From Marinilactibacillus sp042660675 (lineage in GTDB: Bacteria; Bacillota; Bacilli; Lactobacillales; Carnobacteriaceae_A): a stretch of DNA of 64,000 nt. A program made the position numbers and the translations under genes. Below, in pieces: positions 1 to 7,204 of the stretch. The notes below the pieces were generated by a model. It worked only from the letters and a program-made list of their open reading frames with translations. It had not been told where the DNA came from and made no database searches. The stretch lies in assembly GCF_042660675.1 (NCBI RefSeq), contig NZ_JBHSUL010000034.1:62001-126000 (forward strand), given 5' to 3'. Every line of letters starts with the position of its first letter. Positions within the stretch are counted from its first letter, which is position 1.

Positions 1-274
1 GACAATCTTGTAAGGCCAAAGCGTTCATTACTGTAGCAATCATACCCATGTAATCAGCTTGAGAACGTTCCATACCCATTTCAGAGCCTACGTGGCCTCT
101 CCATATGTTTCCGCCGCCAACGACGATAGCCATTTCAATACCTAGATCATGTACTTCTTTGATCTCTTGGCAGATTTCATCAATAGTTGGAGGTTGAATA
201 CCAAAACCGGAGTCTCCAGCTAATGCTTCTCCACTTAATTTCAAAATAATTCTTTTATATTTAGGTTCTAACAT
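1..274 (-). CDS. pyrH: UMP kinase, 5' part only (runs off the window)
   Basis: Uridylate kinase phosphorylates UMP to UDP in pyrimidine nucleotide synthesis. Only the first 91 codons are present; the gene continues past base 1. The protein begins MLEPKYKRIILKLSGEAL and carries the amino-acid-kinase glycine loop VVGGGNIWRG, then the ADYMGMIATVMNA segment typical of bacterial PyrH. The ATG at 272-274 has a strong GGAGGG ribosome site on the minus strand. It follows rpsB and tsf, the usual order in Firmicutes, but a hairpin separates it from tsf. Identification is firm; only the C-terminal part is unseen. Confidence 0.95.
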   Translation of the reverse strand, partial: MLEPKYKRIILKLSGEALAGDSGFGIQPPTIDEICQEIKEVHDLGIEMAIVVGGGNIWRGHVGSEMGMERSQADYMGMIATVMNALALQDC

Positions 275-364
275 CTTATTCCCTCCATCAGTCATACAGG
301 ATTATTTTACCATATTCCATCTTGCTGGTCATTACAAAAAAGGCTTTTGTATGTATCAGACTCT

Positions 365-397
365 AAAAAAGGCAGGAACGCTAATTACTCCGTTCCC
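365..397 (-). terminator. Terminator/attenuator between tsf and pyrH
   Basis: On the minus strand a 7-bp stem (GGGAACG with CGTTCCT) is followed by GCC and six T. It lies just after the tsf stop and before pyrH, so it may only partly block read-through into pyrH. Confidence 0.65.
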
Positions 398-418
398 ACC
401 CATTTTAAAGACTATGCC

Positions 419-1303
419 TTATTTTTTAGCTAGTTGGCTTTGTACTTCAGCAGCAAAATCTTCAGAACGTTTTTCAATTCCTTCTCCAACTTCATAGCGG
501 ATGAATGATTTGATTGTTGCGCCATTCTCTTTCAAGTATTGACCAACAGTTTTGTCTGAATCTTTAACGTAAGGCTGATCTACAAGACTGATTTCAGCTA
601 ACCATTTGCTTAAACGGCCTTGGACCATTTTTTCAACGATATTAGCTGGTTTACCTTCGTTTTTAGCTTGTTCTGAAAGCACACTTAATTCGTGATCGCG
701 TGTTTCTTGAGGCACTTCATCACGAGTGATGTATTTAGGGTTGATTGCTGCAATGTGCATAGCAACATTACGAGCGATCTCTTCGTTGTCAGTTCCTTCA
801 ACAAGTGCAAGAACTGTAATACGTCCACCCATGTGCTCATAGTCACCGAAAACTTGATTATCCGTTTTTTCTAAGCGAGCGAAACGACGTAGAGTAATTT
901 TCTCTCCGATTGTTTGAGTTGCTTCAGTAATGACAGCTCCAACAGTTTCACCATTCATTTCAACTTCCAATGCTTCTTCAACAGTAGCAGGGTTGTTTTC
1001 AACGATTGATTTAGAAATCCCTTTAACAAGGTTTTGGAATTTTTCATTTTTAGAAACAAAATCTGTTTCTGAGTTAATCTCAGCAATTGCTGCAGAGTTT
1101 CCTGCTGCATAAACGTTTGCTAGTCCTTCAGCCGCGATACGGTCTGCTTTTTTAGCTGCTTTAGATACACCTTTTTCGCGTAGATAATCTACCGCTGCGT
1201 CTAAATCTCCGTCTGTTTCTACAAGTGCTTTTTTAGCGTCCATCATTCCAACGCCTGTTTTGTCGCGCAATTCTTTTACTTGAGCTGCTTTAATGTTTGC
1301 CAA
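419..1303 (-). CDS. tsf: Translation elongation factor Ts
   Basis: EF-Ts is the nucleotide exchange factor that releases GDP from EF-Tu. The 294-residue protein has the N-terminal UBA-like domain with LRDKTGVGMMDAKKALVETDGDLDAAVDYLREKG, then the motif AEINSETDFVSKN that contacts EF-Tu. Length is typical of Firmicutes. It is the second gene of the rpsB-tsf unit, with about 50 bases between the two genes, and is presumably transcribed from the rpsB promoter. Confidence 0.98.
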   Translation of the reverse strand: MANIKAAQVKELRDKTGVGMMDAKKALVETDGDLDAAVDYLREKGVSKAAKKADRIAAEGLANVYAAGNSAAIAEINSETDFVSKNEKFQNLVKGISKSIVENNPATVEEALEVEMNGETVGAVITEATQTIGEKITLRRFARLEKTDNQVFGDYEHMGGRITVLALVEGTDNEEIARNVAMHIAAINPKYITRDEVPQETRDHELSVLSEQAKNEGKPANIVEKMVQGRLSKWLAEISLVDQPYVKDSDKTVGQYLKENGATIKSFIRYEVGEGIEKRSEDFAAEVQSQLAKK

Positions 1304-1355
1304 TGTTTTTCCTCCTAATCGAATTGTACCTAATTTTTAATAGTTAAAATAAAAA

Positions 1356-2114
1356 TTATGCGTTGTCGCCTTCTACAACTTCTACAATTTCATCAAGTGA
1401 GTCAGATTTAACTTCTTCTTCAAATCCTTCTTCACCTTGGTTACCTTCGATAATAGCGTCAGCAACAGTTTTAGTTAATAATTTAACTGCACGGATTGCA
1501 TCGTCGTTTGAAGGGATGATTACATCGATTTCGTCTGGATCACAGTTTGTATCTACCATAGCGATGATAGGGATGTTTAATTTTTGAGCTTCTTTTACTG
1601 CGATGTGCTCTTTACGAGGGTCAACAATAAATAGAGCGTCAGGACGTTTAGGCATATCTTTGATTCCGCCCAAGAATTTTTCTAGACGATCGCGTTCTTT
1701 GATTAAAAGACCAACTTCTTTTTTAGGAAGTGCTTCGAAAGTTCCGTCTTCTTCCATTTTTTCAAGTTGTTTTAAGCGAGTAATACGTTTTTGGATTGTA
1801 TCCCAGTTAGTAAGTGTTCCACCTAACCAACGGTGGTTGATGTAGTAAGCGCCTGCTCTGATTGCTTCTTCTTTGATAGCATCTTGAGCTTGTTTTTTAG
1901 TTCCTACGAAAAGAACTGTTCCACCTTCTTCAGCGATTTCACGAACATAGTTGTATGCTTGGTCGATCATACGAACTGTTTTTTGTAAATCGATGATGTA
2001 GATTCCGTTTCTTTCTGTAAAGATATAACGTTTCATTTTCGGGTTCCAGCGACGTGTCTGGTGTCCAAAGTGAACTCCTGATTCTAATAGTTGTTTCATT
2101 GATACTACTGCCAT
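1356..2114 (-). CDS. rpsB: 30S ribosomal protein S2
   Basis: S2 binds near the head-body junction of the small ribosomal subunit. The 252-residue product opens with MAVVSMKQLLESGVHFGHQTRRWNPKM, the family signature, and has the conserved GGTLTNW and DPRKEHIAVKEA stretches. The C-terminus is acidic. The ATG is preceded by GGAGGAATGTACAA. It is the first gene of the rpsB-tsf operon and is divergent from plsC. Confidence 0.98.
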   Translation of the reverse strand: MAVVSMKQLLESGVHFGHQTRRWNPKMKRYIFTERNGIYIIDLQKTVRMIDQAYNYVREIAEEGGTVLFVGTKKQAQDAIKEEAIRAGAYYINHRWLGGTLTNWDTIQKRITRLKQLEKMEEDGTFEALPKKEVGLLIKERDRLEKFLGGIKDMPKRPDALFIVDPRKEHIAVKEAQKLNIPIIAMVDTNCDPDEIDVIIPSNDDAIRAVKLLTKTVADAIIEGNQGEEGFEEEVKSDSLDEIVEVVEGDNA

Positions 2115-2242
2115 TTGTACATTCCTCCATTATGGTTTTTTTCTTCCTCTGTTTTCACTTGTATGAAGACTCCATGGCTACAGAGCACCTTTCATTACAT
2201 CCAACAAAGTGTGAAATTTGATGTATTTTTACACCGTCTTTA

Positions 2243-2271
2243 AGTATACACAATAGAAATACAAATTGCAA
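2243..2271 (-). promoter_or_regulatory. Sigma-A promoter of rpsB-tsf
   Basis: Minus strand: -35 TTGCAA (2266-2271), 17-bp spacer, -10 TATACT (2243-2248). This leaves a leader of about 120 bases before rpsB. A small hairpin in the leader (GTGTAAA with TTTCACAC, near 2207-2236) could be part of S2 autogenous control, but I cannot match it to a described S2 leader. Confidence 0.75.
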
Positions 2272-2287
2272 ATCAAAAAAATAAAAC

Positions 2288-2316
2288 TTGATTCTTCTAT
2301 ATGATTATCGCATACT
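2288..2316 (+). promoter_or_regulatory. Sigma-A promoter of plsC
   Basis: Plus strand: -35 TTGATT (2288-2293), 17-bp spacer, -10 CATACT (2311-2316), about 40 bases before the GTG start. It is back-to-back with the rpsB promoter. Confidence 0.6.
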
Positions 2317-2355
2317 AATGAAGTTCAGTGAAATTGTTAAAGGAAGTGTTTATCT

Positions 2356-2949
2356 GTGTTCTTTTCTTTTGTTCGTGGCTTTGTACGCATTCTAATATTG
2401 ATTTTCAATGGTAAGCCCACATATATCAATCGAGATAAATTACCAAAAGATGAAACCTATGTTATTATCGCGCCTCACCGTTCGTTAATCGATCCTGTGT
2501 TTATTGCACTCGCAGCTAGTCCGCGCAAGTTTTGCTTTATGGCTAAAAAAGAATTGTTCAATCATAAATTCTTCGGTTGGTTTATATCTAAATTAAATGC
2601 ATTCCCAGTAGATAGGGATAATCCAAAACCAAGTGCAATAAAACAACCGGTTAAAATTTTAAAAGAAAACAAATTAAGTTTAGTCATTTTCCCGACTGGT
2701 ACAAGACACTCCCAAGAACTTAAAGGCGGTGCTGTAACAATCGCGAGAATGAGTAAGCGTCAGATCGTTCCTGTTGTTTACGAAGGTCCTTATTCAATCA
2801 AAGAAATTTTCACTCGAAAAAAAGCTGTCGTTAAAATTGGTGACCCTTTTTATGTAGAAAGAAAGATTGAAGGCGTTGAAGATATCAATCAGTATTACTC
2901 AGACAAAATTCAACAATCTTTTGAAGCACTTGATCAATTAAAGAAATAG
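2356..2949 (+). CDS. plsC: 1-acyl-sn-glycerol-3-phosphate acyltransferase
   Basis: Acylates lysophosphatidic acid to phosphatidic acid in membrane phospholipid synthesis. The 197-residue protein has the acyltransferase motif HRSLIDP (the HX4D box) near residue 38, the glycerol-phosphate motif FPTGTRH near residue 115 (FPEGTRS in most homologues, here with Thr for Glu), and a hydrophobic N-terminus that probably associates with the membrane. The start is GTG, placed by AAAGGAAG nine bases upstream. It is a single-gene unit between the rpsB promoter and a shared bidirectional terminator. Confidence 0.9.
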   Translation: MFFSFVRGFVRILILIFNGKPTYINRDKLPKDETYVIIAPHRSLIDPVFIALAASPRKFCFMAKKELFNHKFFGWFISKLNAFPVDRDNPKPSAIKQPVKILKENKLSLVIFPTGTRHSQELKGGAVTIARMSKRQIVPVVYEGPYSIKEIFTRKKAVVKIGDPFYVERKIEGVEDINQYYSDKIQQSFEALDQLKK

Positions 2950-2988
2950 AAAAAAAGAATGGCCTCAATAGAGGGCCATTCTTTTTTT
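2950..2988. terminator. Bidirectional terminator between plsC and the ABC exporter
   Basis: Perfect stem AAAAAGAATGGCC / GGCCATTCTTTTT with a short loop, flanked by A and T runs, so it works on both strands. It overlaps the stop codon of the minus-strand exporter gene. Confidence 0.92.
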
Positions 2989-4777
2989 AACTTGTCTGTA
3001 ATCCAATATTTTGTAGTTCATACATATCTTTGTATTTCCCACCGCTAGCAATCAGTTCATCGTGAGAACCGCGTTCAATAATTCTGCCATTATCTAGTAC
3101 AAGTATCTGATCGGCATCTCTAATTGTTGAGAGTCTATGAGCAATAGCTACTGTAGTACGCCCTTTTCTCATACGGTTCAACCCTTCTTGAATAAGTGCT
3201 TCCGTTTCAGTATCAATATTAGCAGTCGCTTCATCCAGTATAAGGATTTTTGGGTCCCTAACAATGGTGCTTGCGAACGAAATCAATTGCTTCTGTCCAC
3301 TCGAGAAGCTTGCCCCACGTTCAACCACTTTCGCATCGTATTGTCCAGGTAAATCTTCGATAAATTGATCCGCTTGAACAAACCTTGCCGCATTTATAAT
3401 CTCACGATCTTTAATTTGATCGTTTTTAATTCGAATATTATCTTTGATTGTTCCGTAGAAAAGGAAGGAGTCTTGTAGGACTAATCCTGTCTTATGTCTC
3501 AATTCTCTCATCGGGTATTCTCTAATGGATCGACCGTCAATCAGAACTTCCCCACTCTGAAAATCGTAGAATCTCATCAAGACATTTATGATTGAGGACT
3601 TTCCACTTCCCGTATGACCAACTAAAGCCACCGTTTCTCCTGGATTAACTGTGAAATTGATATTTTTAAGAACATCCGTCTTTCCGTCATACGAAAATGA
3701 AACATCTTTGAATTCGATTTTCCCTATTTCGATGGTTGCATCAGGATTGTCTTCTTGCTCCGGGACATACTCTTCATTGTCCATAACAGTCAGAATACGG
3801 CTACTTGAAATAATCCCGTCCTGGAACAAACTCAAACTATCCATCAGTCTTGTTAATGGTCTAAAGAAGTCATTTGCATAAGACGTAAAGGCATAAATAA
3901 TCCCAACTTCTACAGGACTTTGCAGTGCATCGATTCCAAAAATAGCGAGAATTAGAACAACTGCCAAAGTGTATAAGAAGTTAATCACTGGGCTCAATAG
4001 TATTGCATTGATTCTAACCATGGAATATCTTGAATCATAGTAAGATTGATTCGTCTCCTCAAATTCTTTCTGCAGTCGTCTTTCCTGTCTAAATTGTTGA
4101 ATGATCGACATACCATTAATGGTCTCAGCAAGTTTTGTATTCAAAGAACTCAACTTAGATTTCATTTCAATATAGGTTTTTGAACTGTAAACTTGATAAA
4201 ACCTGATAACCAGTAGTAAAACGGGTGCAAACAGTAAAATCCATATGGCAACAGATGCGTCTAGGAAAAACATCGCGCCTAATGAAATGACTACACCGAA
4301 CACACCTTGCATAATGGTCAAGAAAACATTCCAGAAATCTTTCATTGCTTCTGTATCATTGGTTGCTCTTGTTATAATCCATCCTGTAGAAGTCTGATCG
4401 AAAAAGCGCATGCCAAGACTGTGTAACTTGGTGTAAAGACTTTCTCTAATGTTCTTAACTGTTTTTTCAGAAGCCATATTGAAAATGTACAGTTCAAAAT
4501 ACCAAACAATCATTCTAATTAATGTAACTCCAAAGTGGAGGGCTGCAAAGAAAATAATCGTTCTCAGCGTGGCTGTACCTGGTGTAATATGATCATCTAT
4601 AAACACTTGTATGATTCTAGGGAGAATAGCGTTGATGATTGCTAATACAATACTTAACCCAATGGCAAATGCAAACTGGAATCTATAAGGATGAGCGTAT
4701 TTGAGAATTCTTTTAAGCACATCCATCTGTTGCTTAAAAGGCATCGTTCTGTTTTTTACTGTTTCATGCTGCTCCAT
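2987..4777 (-). CDS. ABC exporter subunit, BmrD/LmrD (YheH)-like, catalytic half
   Basis: One half of a heterodimeric multidrug-type exporter. The N-terminal membrane domain (about residues 25-325) has six predicted helices. The nucleotide-binding domain has Walker A GHTGSGKS (387-394), a signature FSSGQ (491-495) that departs from LSGGQ, and Walker B ILILDE (511-516) with the catalytic Glu present. It overlaps the upstream partner by one base (TAATG), so the two are co-translated. The catalytic Glu here and the degenerate site in the partner are the pattern of asymmetric heterodimers such as BmrCD, LmrCD and TM287/288. The substrate is unknown. Confidence 0.88.
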   Translation of the reverse strand: MEQHETVKNRTMPFKQQMDVLKRILKYAHPYRFQFAFAIGLSIVLAIINAILPRIIQVFIDDHITPGTATLRTIIFFAALHFGVTLIRMIVWYFELYIFNMASEKTVKNIRESLYTKLHSLGMRFFDQTSTGWIITRATNDTEAMKDFWNVFLTIMQGVFGVVISLGAMFFLDASVAIWILLFAPVLLLVIRFYQVYSSKTYIEMKSKLSSLNTKLAETINGMSIIQQFRQERRLQKEFEETNQSYYDSRYSMVRINAILLSPVINFLYTLAVVLILAIFGIDALQSPVEVGIIYAFTSYANDFFRPLTRLMDSLSLFQDGIISSSRILTVMDNEEYVPEQEDNPDATIEIGKIEFKDVSFSYDGKTDVLKNINFTVNPGETVALVGHTGSGKSSIINVLMRFYDFQSGEVLIDGRSIREYPMRELRHKTGLVLQDSFLFYGTIKDNIRIKNDQIKDREIINAARFVQADQFIEDLPGQYDAKVVERGASFSSGQKQLISFASTIVRDPKILILDEATANIDTETEALIQEGLNRMRKGRTTVAIAHRLSTIRDADQILVLDNGRIIERGSHDELIASGGKYKDMYELQNIGLQTS

Positions 4778-6528
4778 TAAATCTCCTCTCCTTCCAGTTT
4801 TTGTTCAAGTTGTTGCTGTTGATACATATCTTTATACCAACCATCTAACTCTAGTAATTCTTTGTGAGTTCCGCGCTCTACAATGGTTCCTTGTTCTACT
4901 ACAATAATTTCTTCCGCGTGCATAACAGAGCTAATTCTATGGGCAGCGATAATCGTTGTCTGATTATGTCGTTTACGTTTCAATCCAGAAAGAATACTTT
5001 CCTCTGTTTTTGCATCTACTGCTGAAAGCGAGTCATCCAAAATCATGAGTTCTGGATTTGTAATGATGGCTCTCGCAATGGAAATCCTTTGTTTTTGACC
5101 ACCTGAAAGTGAAACACCACGCTCACCTACTTGCGTGTCATATCCATTTGGTAAGTTAAGAATATCTTCATGTATATCCGCAAGCTTGGCTGCTTCTTCT
5201 ACAACGCTTTGTGGCATGGTAGGATCAGCGAATCGAATATTATCTCTGATTGTTGTTGAAAAAAGATAATTATCTTGAGGCACATATCCAATTTGTTGGA
5301 GCAAAGCATTTAACGTGTAGTCTCTAATATCATGACCCCCATACTGAATATGCCCCTTATAAGCATCATACTCTCTCAGTAGCAGTTTCAATATGGTTGT
5401 TTTACCAGCTCCAGTCTTACCTACAAGCCCCATTGTATGACCTTTATTTAACTTGAAGTGAATATTTTGTAAAGTGACTGTCTCATCATCTGGATAAGAG
5501 AATTTTTTGATGTCGAAATGAAGATGACCGTTTATAGGTGTTTCTATCGATCCATCTCTTTCTACAATAGAAGATTCTTCTCTTAAAAGGTTTTCTATCC
5601 GATCGTAACTAGCTGACCCTCTTTCAATGATATTGAACAATCTACCAATGGCGAACATTGGCCAAACGAGCATCCCTATATAATTAATGAATGTGACAAA
5701 ATCACCAATCGTAATCTCATTTCCAGTAATCAAAATTCCACCGACTAGTATTGTAAGGAAATACGATACCCCCATAATAAACGTAATGGCCGGGTCAAAT
5801 AGAGAGTCTATTTTGTAAACCAATCTATTTTTAGCGACAACATTATCCGTTTGAATCTTGAATTCTTCGATATCTTCTTTTTCTTGTCCAAATGTTTTCA
5901 AGACTTTGACACCTTGAATGCTTTCTTGCACCTTGTCATTTAATTGCGAAAAAGAAGCTTGTGCATCCTTAAATCGAAGGTGTAGTTTGCGACCTAATAT
6001 TCTTGAAGTGATCGCCAGCAAAGGTAATGGGAATACAGCTAAAAGCGTCAGTCTCCAATCAACGAGGAAAATCATTGCCAGCAATGTGGTCAACCCTACA
6101 CTAATCGCATCTGCCATTGTCAAAATACCGCCACCTGCGACCATTCGTAAACCTCTTAGGTCATTTGTAGCATGGGCCATTAAATCTCCCGCACGATACT
6201 TCTGGAAAAACTGGCTGTCCATACTGGTAAAATGATTATATAATTGCTCTCTTACCAACTGTTCCAGTTTTGCAGCGTTTCCCCAAATTTTCATGCGCCA
6301 AATATACCTGAATACATATTGTCCGACTGCAGATGCCGCCAGAATACCTAGCCAAAATGCTAATGACTGGCTCGTAATACTATTCGTTTCAATCTCATCC
6401 ACTACGATTCCTATAATTCTAGGGGGGATCAGTTGGAGTAATGCCACTGTAACGAGGGAAAAAATCCCTATAATGTATGATTTTTTTTCTCTACGGAAAA
6501 ACCATCCTAACCGCTTGAATATATCCAT
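4777..6528 (-). CDS. ABC exporter subunit, BmrC/LmrC (YheI)-like, degenerate-site half
   Basis: Partner of the following exporter gene. The 583 residues comprise a six-helix membrane domain (about 15-305) and a nucleotide-binding domain with Walker A GKTGAGKT (370-377), a canonical LSGGQ signature (474-478) and Walker B LMILDD (494-499). Asp499 takes the place of the catalytic Glu. By family knowledge the hydrolytic site pairs this LSGGQ with the partner's Walker motifs, while the second site is non-hydrolytic. It is first in the two-gene operon, downstream of a perfect 17-bp palindrome at 6584-6600. Confidence 0.88.
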   Translation of the reverse strand: MDIFKRLGWFFRREKKSYIIGIFSLVTVALLQLIPPRIIGIVVDEIETNSITSQSLAFWLGILAASAVGQYVFRYIWRMKIWGNAAKLEQLVREQLYNHFTSMDSQFFQKYRAGDLMAHATNDLRGLRMVAGGGILTMADAISVGLTTLLAMIFLVDWRLTLLAVFPLPLLAITSRILGRKLHLRFKDAQASFSQLNDKVQESIQGVKVLKTFGQEKEDIEEFKIQTDNVVAKNRLVYKIDSLFDPAITFIMGVSYFLTILVGGILITGNEITIGDFVTFINYIGMLVWPMFAIGRLFNIIERGSASYDRIENLLREESSIVERDGSIETPINGHLHFDIKKFSYPDDETVTLQNIHFKLNKGHTMGLVGKTGAGKTTILKLLLREYDAYKGHIQYGGHDIRDYTLNALLQQIGYVPQDNYLFSTTIRDNIRFADPTMPQSVVEEAAKLADIHEDILNLPNGYDTQVGERGVSLSGGQKQRISIARAIITNPELMILDDSLSAVDAKTEESILSGLKRKRHNQTTIIAAHRISSVMHAEEIIVVEQGTIVERGTHKELLELDGWYKDMYQQQQLEQKLEGEEI

Positions 6529-6583
6529 GTACGTTTTTCTCCTATTCTTTAATTTTAAAACCCCTATACCCGATATAACTGAT

Positions 6584-6600
6584 TATGACACCGTGTCATA
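6584..6600. promoter_or_regulatory. Perfect 17-bp palindrome upstream of the ABC exporter operon (probable operator)
   Basis: The sequence reads TATGACAC-C-GTGTCATA, with 8-bp arms and one central base. It lies about 56 bases before the exporter start and just after the yneF terminator. A CATAAT that could be a -10 box overlaps its edge on the minus strand. Size and symmetry suit a TetR-type repressor; no regulator gene is adjacent. Confidence 0.65.
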
Positions 6601-6607
6601 CTTGTTG

Positions 6608-6637
6608 AAAAAAAGAACGGGCAAAGACGCTGCCCGC
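6608..6637 (-). terminator. Terminator of yneF
   Basis: Minus strand: CGGGCA/TGCCCG stem (6618-6623 with 6631-6636) followed by TT, C and seven T. It separates yneF from the exporter operon. Confidence 0.85.
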
Positions 6638-6696
6638 TACACAAATTTGATTCGTAATGTGATTATTGACTAAATAAGCTCATTAGTCAAAACTTA

Positions 6697-6942
6697 TTAC
6701 TTCTTATTTTTATTTTTTGGATTTTTTTTGTTTTGTGCTTTCATCTGGCTCATCATCTGATTGATTTTTCTTTCAGAAGGTTTTTGACCCATTTGTAGCA
6801 TCATCATACGTAGCATGTTTTCATCAATTGGTGGATTTTTCTCAAAATAATCCATCATGTATTTTCTAGAGATGAAGAATCCTCCAACCAGTCCACCAAT
6901 TAAAGCTAGGATAATTAAAGTTATTGCAAGTCCTGTATGCAT
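6697..6942 (-). CDS. yneF: UPF0154 small membrane protein YneF
   Basis: An 81-residue protein with one N-terminal membrane helix (about residues 5-25, LAITLIILALIGGLVGGFFI), then the conserved stretch RKYMMDYFEKNPPIDENMLRMMMLQMGQKPSERKINQMM. The C-terminus is Lys/Asn-rich. No biochemical role is established. AAGGAG lies eight bases before the ATG. It follows tkt, as it does in Bacillus. Confidence 0.9.
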   Translation of the reverse strand: MHTGLAITLIILALIGGLVGGFFISRKYMMDYFEKNPPIDENMLRMMMLQMGQKPSERKINQMMSQMKAQNKKNPKNKNKK

Positions 6943-7120
6943 TTCATTAACTCCTTTCTATACGTTCTAGTATATTCAAAATCATCTTTTGAGCTTCTAG
7001 TAAAGCAAGTATGATTCGAAACACTCACTCAACTATTCTACACAACTTAGACAGAAAAATAAACCAAAAGTGAATTTTAAATTTCAAAACACTCATATAG
7101 GCTGTTTGAACTAATAGTAC

Positions 7121-7156
7121 AAAAGAAGAGAAGGGCGGCAGCCCTTCTCTTCTTTT
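7121..7156 (-). terminator. Terminator of tkt
   Basis: A perfect 16-bp stem (AAAAGAAGAGAAGGGC and its complement) around a 4-base loop, downstream of the tkt stop. The U tract is contributed by the stem end itself (CTTCTTTTG). Confidence 0.88.
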
Positions 7157-7204
7157 GAAGTAGAAATCCAGTTTGATCTCTATTATTTTAATTTGTTATC
7201 TTGA

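Noticed and set aside
692..1112. Plus-strand open frames inside tsf (and similar frames opposite rpsB, recJ, clpX, tig, glnA, der)
   Set aside because: They lie antisense to strongly conserved genes, have no ribosome sites and encode no recognisable protein.
4701..4907. Plus-strand frame across the junction of the two exporter genes
   Set aside because: It is the shadow of two confidently identified coding regions; no start signal.
7121..7156. Perfect 16-bp inverted repeat as a mobile-element end
   Set aside because: Its position after tkt and its stem-loop form fit a terminator; no transposase or target duplication is near.
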